From JBFONV01 sp040779335 (GTDB taxonomy: Bacteria; Pseudomonadota; Gammaproteobacteria; Enterobacterales; Alteromonadaceae), in NCBI GenBank assembly GCA_040779335.1, contig JBFONV010000007.1:1-64000 (forward strand): 64,000 bases of DNA. The letters run 5' to 3'. Shown in pieces: positions 58,582 to 64,000 of the stretch; positions within the stretch are counted from its first letter, which is position 1, and every line of letters starts with the position of its first letter. Below the pieces are notes generated by a model. It was not told the DNA's origin and ran no database searches. It worked only from the letters and a program-made list of their open reading frames with translations. Position numbers and translations under genes: made by a program.

Positions 58582-59554
58582 TGACAAACGAAACAGCGTG
58601 CAAAAAGCAACTAAGCGAACTTTTTTTACGCGGCTATTGGCGTTACCTGTGCGTCATTTGCAGCAAGCAGTGGGCAGTTTAGGCGACCTGTGGCGCACCC
58701 CGTTTACGTCTGTGATGACCGTGCTTGTCTTAGGGATCAGTTTAACCCTGCCCGCAACTTTGCACCTGTTTGTTAAAAACGCAAAATATATTACCGAACA
58801 ATGGAACTCTGCTTCAGAAATAACCTTATTTCTTAAGCTATCTGTTAATGAAAAGTCGGCGCTAAATTTAGTCGAGCGAATTAAATTAGATCCTGCGGTC
58901 GCTAATGTGACTTATATATCTGCAAATGAGGCTTTAACAGAATTCAAACATCTTTCGGGGTTTGGCGAGGCGCTTGAGTACCTTAATTCAAATCCATTGC
59001 CTGCGACAATCTTGGTAACACCAACGCAGCGGGCTAGCCAAGTGCAAGCCGCTAAAGAATTATTAGATAAATTAGAAAAAGAAAGAGAAGTTGAACATGG
59101 CAAGCTTGATCTTGAGTGGTTAACCAGATTGGAGGCAATGGCTCAACTTGTTGAAGATATTATCATGGGCATAGCAACGTTATTATGTTTGTCTGTGGTG
59201 CTCATTATCGGTAATACCATTAGATTGGCTATTCTCAATCAAAAAGACGCGATTGCGGTAATGAAACTTGTTGGCGCGACGGACGCGTTTATTCAAAGGC
59301 CATTTTTATATATTGGAGCGTGGTATGGTATTTTTGGCGGCGTATTAGCAAGTTTAATGGTCGCGTTACTAGCTCAATATTTTAGTGGTGCTATCACTAA
59401 TTTAACGGATCTTTATGATAGCAAGTTCGCATTAAATGGATTAACAACAAAAGAATTTTTGTCACTGGTATTGTTTGCCATTATATTGGGTTTATCAGGT
59501 AGTTATATTTCTGTGCGTCAACATATCAGAGCCATTGAGCCGACGGCAGATTAA
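58574..59554 (+). CDS. ftsX: Cell division protein FtsX
   Basis: A 326-residue four-TM inner-membrane protein of the FtsEX complex. It has TM1 at about 50-68 (VMTVLVLGISLTLPATLHLFV) and a periplasmic loop to about 195 that contacts the hydrolase activator (EnvC in E. coli). Three further TM segments follow (IMGIATLLCLSVVLIIGNTIR, the GIFGGVLASLMVALLA region and the C-terminal FLSLVLFAIILGLSGSY). Its start overlaps ftsE, so the two are translationally coupled. Confidence 0.95.
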   Translation: MNSDKRNSVQKATKRTFFTRLLALPVRHLQQAVGSLGDLWRTPFTSVMTVLVLGISLTLPATLHLFVKNAKYITEQWNSASEITLFLKLSVNEKSALNLVERIKLDPAVANVTYISANEALTEFKHLSGFGEALEYLNSNPLPATILVTPTQRASQVQAAKELLDKLEKEREVEHGKLDLEWLTRLEAMAQLVEDIIMGIATLLCLSVVLIIGNTIRLAILNQKDAIAVMKLVGATDAFIQRPFLYIGAWYGIFGGVLASLMVALLAQYFSGAITNLTDLYDSKFALNGLTTKEFLSLVLFAIILGLSGSYISVRQHIRAIEPTAD

Positions 59555-59899
59555 CCTTATCTCCCTAAAGTACCGCGCAACATTCAGCGAGATTACGTAA
59601 CGAATAGTATGTTATTTGATCATCAAAATTGACTTTCTTTGTTGTTTATTCGTATTTGAAAGAAATGACTTTATTTGGCGGTCTACACTGTAATGGGGTG
59701 AATGCTTTAATGTATTGTATATCTTGAAGTTATTTTTTTTGCTAATTGGGGTGTAACAATATTTAACAATTATTGTCATTAAATTTAAATACAATATTGT
59801 TTAAACTCTCCTTATAGGGTAAGGTTTTCCGTTCTAGTGTTCGCGATTTTCTTCAAATTATGCTATTATCGCGACCAGTAAATAATTACGAGGTTTTTA
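59555..59899 (+). promoter_or_regulatory. ftsX-rpoH intergenic region with rpoH promoters
   Basis: 345 bases without a credible gene. The clearest element is an extended -10, TGC-TATTAT (59861-59869), about 30 bases before the rpoH ATG. A further candidate, TTGACT (59629-59634) with a TATTTG about 18 bases on, could be a distal promoter. rpoH in enterobacteria has several promoters, so multiple starts are plausible. I see no obvious ftsX terminator, so readthrough into rpoH is possible. A 60-codon minus-strand frame (59612-59794) looks spurious. Confidence 0.45.
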
Positions 59900-60766
59900 A
59901 TGAGTAATACAATGCAATCAATGGCGCTAACTATTCCGCAAAGTGGTAGTATCGAAGCGTACATGCAATCAGCTTACAGCATTCCAATGTTGACCGCTGA
60001 GAGAGAGCATGAGCTTGCTACTCGTCTGTATGAAGATAACGATCTACATGCGGCTCAAGATCTCATTATGTCGCATTTACGTTTTGTTATTCATATTGCC
60101 AAAGGCTATGCAGGTTACGGCTTACCACAAGCTGATTTAGTTCAAGAAGGTAATGTTGGTTTAATGAAAGCGGTTAAACGTTTCAACCCAGAAGTTGGCG
60201 TGCGCTTAGTCTCATTTGCTGTACATTGGATTAAAGCCGAAATTCATGAATATGTTTTACGTAACTGGCGCATCGTTAAAGTTGCAACGACCAAGGCGCA
60301 ACGTAAATTATTTTTTAATTTACGTAAAAATAAGAAGCGTTTGGGTTGGTTTAGTCATGAAGAAGTTAATACTGTTGCCGAAACACTTGGCGTAACGCCA
60401 AAAGATGTCATGGAAATGGAATCTCGCATGAGTAACCAAGACCAGGCATTTGAGTTATCTTCTGATGATGATGAAGCCGGCTCTGGAGCAAGCAGTTTCT
60501 CTCCAGCGCAATATCTTGAAGATAAATCATCTGATCTTGCTACTAGCGTTGAAGATGAAAATTGGCAAAATAATGCTAACCAACGTTTAAGTACTGCATT
60601 GGTGAGTTTGGATGATCGTAGCCGTGATATTATACGGACACGCTGGCTTGAAGATGACAAAAGCACCTTACAAGAATTAGCTGATAAGTATGAAATTTCA
60701 GCTGAAAGAGTAAGACAGTTAGAAAAAAATGCGATGTCTAAACTTAAAAACGCAATGGCTGCTTAA
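59900..60766 (+). CDS. rpoH: RNA polymerase heat-shock sigma factor RpoH (sigma-32)
   Basis: A 288-residue sigma factor for heat-shock promoters. Region 2 has [44 protein letters not shown] and the -10 contact [19 protein letters not shown]. The RpoH box, which binds core polymerase, is visible around [15 protein letters not shown] (about 135-149). Region 4 ends in [26 protein letters not shown] precedes the ATG. Located after ftsEX as in E. coli. Confidence 0.97.
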   Translation: MSNTMQSMALTIPQSGSIEAYMQSAYSIPMLTAEREHELATRLYEDNDLHAAQDLIMSHLRFVIHIAKGYAGYGLPQADLVQEGNVGLMKAVKRFNPEVGVRLVSFAVHWIKAEIHEYVLRNWRIVKVATTKAQRKLFFNLRKNKKRLGWFSHEEVNTVAETLGVTPKDVMEMESRMSNQDQAFELSSDDDEAGSGASSFSPAQYLEDKSSDLATSVEDENWQNNANQRLSTALVSLDDRSRDIIRTRWLEDDKSTLQELADKYEISAERVRQLEKNAMSKLKNAMAA

Positions 60767-60797
60767 ACAGTATTAATATTGTTTTTTGCAAAGAATC

Positions 60798-60824
60798 AAA
60801 AAGCTGGCTAAGCCAGTTTTTTTG
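60798..60824 (+). terminator. rpoH terminator
   Basis: AAAAAGCTGGC - TAA - GCCAGTTTTTTT, about 30 bases after the rpoH stop. Confidence 0.85.
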
Positions 60825-60948
60825 TTTTAAACATACGTTAATCCAGTTTGTATAATTAAATATAAATTCACAATTAGACTAGCCAAAAGCATAAATTTTG
60901 TTAGACTAATCGCTTAAAAATAATACTAATAATAAATTTGGACCACTC

Positions 60949-63564
60949 TTGATTGAACCAAGGATACAGGAAGATATCCAAGCTCTTCGTCAATTGCCTA
61001 AGTTAAAGTCGCTACTTAAAAAGTATCGTCAACTTAAGGCGATGCAGTCTGGCTTACTAAAATTGTCGGAATTGGCAAGTACAGTAACTGACATGGACAG
61101 TTTTTACCCTGCATTAGAGTCAGTCATTAAATCATTATTGATTACTGATTCATTCCATATCGTTTTAGCCGATCAGCAACAACACCTTAGTCTTGTCTAT
61201 TGCCATAATCCGGTGGAAAAAAGGTTATTGGACTATTTTCAGCTGCATCATTGGCAAAATAGTTTAACCAGCGTGGTTTTTAATGAAGAAGATGCAATAC
61301 ATTGCAGCTCGGCAGAGCGTATGGCGCTCGCTAAAGCGGGTAAAATTGTCTTGTATGGTTCATCATGTGTCGATTGGTTAGGCGTGCCATTAGTGCGCGG
61401 TCGGCAAGTGATTGGCGTGATTTCTTTACAAAGTTACGATGAAAAGCTGTATTTCGATGACCGAGATTGTCAATTACTGGCGTTTATATCAGAGCACTTA
61501 GTGACCGCAATAGATAGAGTGCGCAGTAGAGAGCTACTAGAACAATCTATTCAATTACGAACGAAAAAATTAGTTGATGCCAACGAGCGTTTACAGCAAG
61601 AAATAGCTGAGCGACAAAAAGCGGTGAAAATGCATAAAGCATTGCTCGCTATATCTGAAATCACCGCTAAGTCTGCCGATATTCAAAGCTTTTACCAATT
61701 ATTACATCAAAAAGTAAATACTATTATTCAAGCTAAGAATTTTTATATTGCTTTACTCTCAGACGATCAAACACAGATAAACTTTCCATATTACAATGAT
61801 GAGCATGTTGCTGTTCGCGAGCCAAGAAAACTAGCAAATGGCTTGACAGAGTTAGTGTTAAAAAAAGCGCAACCACTGCTACTTGCGCGCGGAAAAATTA
61901 CGACTTTATCTGATCAAGGGCAAATTTTAGTGCAGACGGCAAGTCATTCTCAGTGTAAAGGCATAAGACCTCAAGCATGGTTAGCCGCGCCCCTTGCTGA
62001 ACAAGGTAAGATTTTTGGCGTTTTAGCGATACAACATTATCAAGATGATGGTGCTTACCAAGAAAGCGATTTAAGCTTGATTCGATTCGTCAGTCAGCAT
62101 ATATCTACGGCTATTTTGCGCATGCGAGCGCAGGCTAAATTTTTACAAAGTAATGAAGAATTAGAACGTTTAGTTAATGAACGTACGCAAGAATTGCAAG
62201 CGACCAATTTAAATTTACGTATGCAAGTTGAAGAGCGACGTAAGGCGGAGGCGCAGCTTTATCACGATGCACATCATGATGCCTTGACTAAACTACCTAA
62301 CCGAGCAATGTTTTCAGAGCGTTTAACTTACGCTATTCGTCATTTAAAAAGGCACTCAAATCATCGATTTGCAGTGTTATTTATCGATCTTGATCGCTTT
62401 AAAATGATCAACGATACATTAGGTCATCACGCCGGCGATCAGTTTTTAGTTGAAATCGGTGTGCGATTACGAGAATGTGTACGAGACAATGACATTTTGG
62501 CCCGTCTCGGCGGGGATGAGTTCGTGGTGTTATTGGACTCGCTTAACTCTACCGATGATGTCGAAGAAATTGCTTCTCGAATTATTGCAGCTATCGCTAG
62601 CCCTTTTGAGTTAGACGGACATTGCCTATACTCCAACGCTAGTATTGGTATAGCGCTTTGCAATAATACCTATAACGATGCCAATGAAATTTTACGTGAT
62701 GCTGATGCCGCAATGTATCAAGCCAAAAATTTAGGCCGCGGTCGTTATGTATTTTTCGATGAAAGTATGCGCGAGCAATTGATTGCGACAATGACATTAG
62801 AGCAAGAATTAAGGATCGCGATTAAAGAGCAACAGTTTGAGCTTCATTATCAAAAAATATCCGATTTAGAATACAATAATACTATTGGCTACGAAGCTTT
62901 ATTGCGTTGGCAACATCCAAGCAAGGGCTTATTAACTCCGAGCGAGTTTTTGCATCTTGCCGAAGAAACAGGCTTAATTTTGGATATCGAAATTTGGGTC
63001 GTTGAAGAAGTTTGCCGCCAGTTAGATTATTGGGAATCATCATCGTCAGATAACAATGCGTTTATTGCTATTAACCTTTCCGGACGACATTTAACTCAGG
63101 CAAACCAACTGAATAAACTGATCGAGCTCATTAAAACTAACATTGTTGAACCGCAAAGGTTGATATTGGAGTTTAATGAATCGGCGTTTAGTCAACATAC
63201 CGACTTAGCGTTAAAAGGATTAAGAAAGTTAAAAGAATTTGGTGTTAAGTTAGCGTTGGATGACTATGGCGCAGGTTATTCTTCGTTTAATTTCTTGCAC
63301 AGTTATCCGTTTGAATTTATTAAACTTGATCGCGCTTTTATTTCAAGTTTAAATACTAATGACAAGAATTTGTCATTAGTAAAAGCTTTACATGAGCTAG
63401 GCGACCAGTTTGGTTATCGGTTAGTGGCAGAAGGCATTGAAAGTAAAGAAATGCTGCAAAAGCTACAGACCGTTGGTTGTGAATTTGGCCAAGGTTACTA
63501 TATAAACCGACCATGTAAATTAGCTGGCGCACCAAATCTGCTAGAAAAAGCCTTGTTGGCTTAG
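60949..63564 (+). CDS. GAF-GAF-GGDEF-EAL cyclic-di-GMP turnover protein
   Basis: An 871-residue cytosolic signalling protein. After a coiled N-terminus come two GAF-like sensor domains (about 50-195 and 225-390), each ending in a helical linker. The GGDEF domain (about 435-600) has RLGGDEF intact, with the RDND inhibitory I-site five residues upstream, so it is a competent diguanylate cyclase. The EAL domain (about 615-865) keeps EALLRW, INLSGRH, LALDDYGAGYSS, IKLDRAF and VAEGIES, but the usual ExTE reads LEFNE. The start is TTG (60949) with GGA upstream; an in-frame ATG at 61042 is the alternative. It is monocistronic after rpoH. Confidence 0.9.
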   Translation: MIEPRIQEDIQALRQLPKLKSLLKKYRQLKAMQSGLLKLSELASTVTDMDSFYPALESVIKSLLITDSFHIVLADQQQHLSLVYCHNPVEKRLLDYFQLHHWQNSLTSVVFNEEDAIHCSSAERMALAKAGKIVLYGSSCVDWLGVPLVRGRQVIGVISLQSYDEKLYFDDRDCQLLAFISEHLVTAIDRVRSRELLEQSIQLRTKKLVDANERLQQEIAERQKAVKMHKALLAISEITAKSADIQSFYQLLHQKVNTIIQAKNFYIALLSDDQTQINFPYYNDEHVAVREPRKLANGLTELVLKKAQPLLLARGKITTLSDQGQILVQTASHSQCKGIRPQAWLAAPLAEQGKIFGVLAIQHYQDDGAYQESDLSLIRFVSQHISTAILRMRAQAKFLQSNEELERLVNERTQELQATNLNLRMQVEERRKAEAQLYHDAHHDALTKLPNRAMFSERLTYAIRHLKRHSNHRFAVLFIDLDRFKMINDTLGHHAGDQFLVEIGVRLRECVRDNDILARLGGDEFVVLLDSLNSTDDVEEIASRIIAAIASPFELDGHCLYSNASIGIALCNNTYNDANEILRDADAAMYQAKNLGRGRYVFFDESMREQLIATMTLEQELRIAIKEQQFELHYQKISDLEYNNTIGYEALLRWQHPSKGLLTPSEFLHLAEETGLILDIEIWVVEEVCRQLDYWESSSSDNNAFIAINLSGRHLTQANQLNKLIELIKTNIVEPQRLILEFNESAFSQHTDLALKGLRKLKEFGVKLALDDYGAGYSSFNFLHSYPFEFIKLDRAFISSLNTNDKNLSLVKALHELGDQFGYRLVAEGIESKEMLQKLQTVGCEFGQGYYINRPCKLAGAPNLLEKALLA

Positions 63565-63570
63565 TTCGTT

Positions 63571-63608
63571 GCCATCATCTTTTAATAGATGATGGCCATT
63601 GTCCTTTT
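63571..63608 (+). terminator. Hairpin terminator after the GGDEF-EAL gene
   Basis: GCCATCATCT - TTTAAT - AGATGATGGC: a perfect ten-base stem seven bases after the stop, followed after CATTGTCC by a T-run. The T-run is displaced, so strength is uncertain. Confidence 0.6.
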
Positions 63609-63611
63609 TAA

Positions 63612-64000
63612 TTATTGGCCCTTATAAAAATATCCTTCAACTCTTAATGCTATTCCAGGAGTGGTTTTGTAGTTTTCATTTTCCGGCCATTCTATAAAAG
63701 GTTCGACTTCAAAAAAAAGCCATTCTTTTAAAGCGTTGAAACGATATCGATAACTTAAAGTGTACTTGTCGATAACAAATCCTCGATCACCATTGCGCTC
63801 ACCCTCCACCTGCAGTCCGAGCACCGATGCTTTGTCATCGGCTATCTGGTTCAGGTGATATAAGCCATGCTTCCACCGAATACCACTAAATGACTCAGAT
63901 CCCCTGATACTGTAGTTAAAACGAAGCTGTTTTTGTTGACTCATTTGATAATTGTATTCAAGCAACAATTTTGCCCCAAGGCCGTCATCGAGAAAATAAT
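63612..64000 (-). CDS. Partial outer-membrane beta-barrel-like protein (C-terminal part)
   Basis: The minus strand is open from the right edge of the window to the stop at 63612, so the 5' end lies beyond 64000. The visible about 129 residues show amphipathic beta strands (AKLLLEYNYQMSQQKQLRFNY, YTLSYRYRFN, LFFEVEPFIEW, PGIALRVEGYF) typical of an outer-membrane barrel or surface beta protein. I do not recognise the family. It is convergent with the cyclic-di-GMP gene. Confidence 0.55.
   Translation of the reverse strand, partial: YFLDDGLGAKLLLEYNYQMSQQKQLRFNYSIRGSESFSGIRWKHGLYHLNQIADDKASVLGLQVEGERNGDRGFVIDKYTLSYRYRFNALKEWLFFEVEPFIEWPENENYKTTPGIALRVEGYFYKGQ

Noticed and set aside
59612..59794. 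60-codon minus-strand frame in the ftsX-rpoH gap
   Set aside because: Low-complexity, AT-driven composition with no ribosome site or similarity.

Overview
The window is chromosomal DNA from a low-GC marine gammaproteobacterium. Gene content and order suggest Alteromonadales, probably a Colwellia/Thalassotalea-like member of the Colwelliaceae. This placement is inferred from gene order, protein similarity remembered from the families, and AT-rich codon use; no database search was run. The window spans the replication origin neighbourhood. I found no insertion sequence, prophage, CRISPR array, tRNA or rRNA gene.

Layout. (1) 1-404 holds what looks like the tandem promoter region of an rRNA (or tRNA) operon reading leftwards off the window. 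(2) 405-8397 is the conserved yrdA / yrdB-aroE / hemF-tsaC / purE / yrdD-smg-dprA / LysM block, almost all on the minus strand. An FNR-type-regulated ompW is inserted between hemF and aroE. (3) 8513-12727 is the plus-strand def-fmt-rsmB-trkA block. It meets a minus-strand pepQ-yigZ-trkH block (12742-16199), so the two halves of the Trk potassium system converge tail to tail. (4) 16306-22642 carries slt, a beta-barrel/SPOR fusion protein, tusA and glyQS. (5) 22643-29208 is an intergenic region with a candidate small RNA, followed by gyrB-recF-dnaN-dnaA on the minus strand. Two perfect ParB-binding parS sites lie inside recF. (6) 29673-33577 is rpmH-rnpA-yidD-yidC-mnmE. (7) 33625-34848 holds two small secreted proteins of unknown function. 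(8) mioC, then oriC (35449-35856), then mnmG-rsmG-parA-parB. (9) 40305-47187 is the complete ATP synthase operon atpIBEFHAGDC. (10) 47319-47492 is the decayed 3' end of a PhoX-type (DUF839) gene, followed by glmU, a DeoR-family regulator and glmS. (11) 51835-55904 is an accessory stretch with a small secreted protein, a SapC-family protein, a long coiled-coil protein and yjaG. (12) rsmD diverges from ftsY-ftsE-ftsX-rpoH. (13) A GAF-GAF-GGDEF-EAL cyclic-di-GMP protein and the 3' part of an outer-membrane-like protein close the window.

How the genes work together. The core is replication initiation and segregation: dnaA, dnaN, gyrB, recF, oriC, parA, parB and the parS sites. Around it sit translation and tRNA modification genes (rpmH, rnpA, mnmE, mnmG, rsmG, def, fmt, rsmB, tsaC, glyQS), membrane protein insertion (yidC, yidD, ftsY), energy (atp), cell wall precursor synthesis (glmU, glmS) and division (ftsEX). 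Genes right of oriC run mostly with the rightward fork, and the dnaA-gyrB and glyQS blocks run with the leftward fork.

I did not find a convincing new biological system. The most interesting signals are the paired parS sites in recF, a GATC-dense domain extending from mioC through oriC across mnmG, a variant DnaA box beside the unwinding region, an orphan promoter-to-terminator unit between gyrB and glyQ, the barrel-SPOR fusion, an FNR-controlled ompW insertion, tandem DeoR-type operators in the glm locus, the PhoX remnant, a nine-copy hexanucleotide repeat in ftsY and an uncharacterised 627-residue coiled-coil protein.
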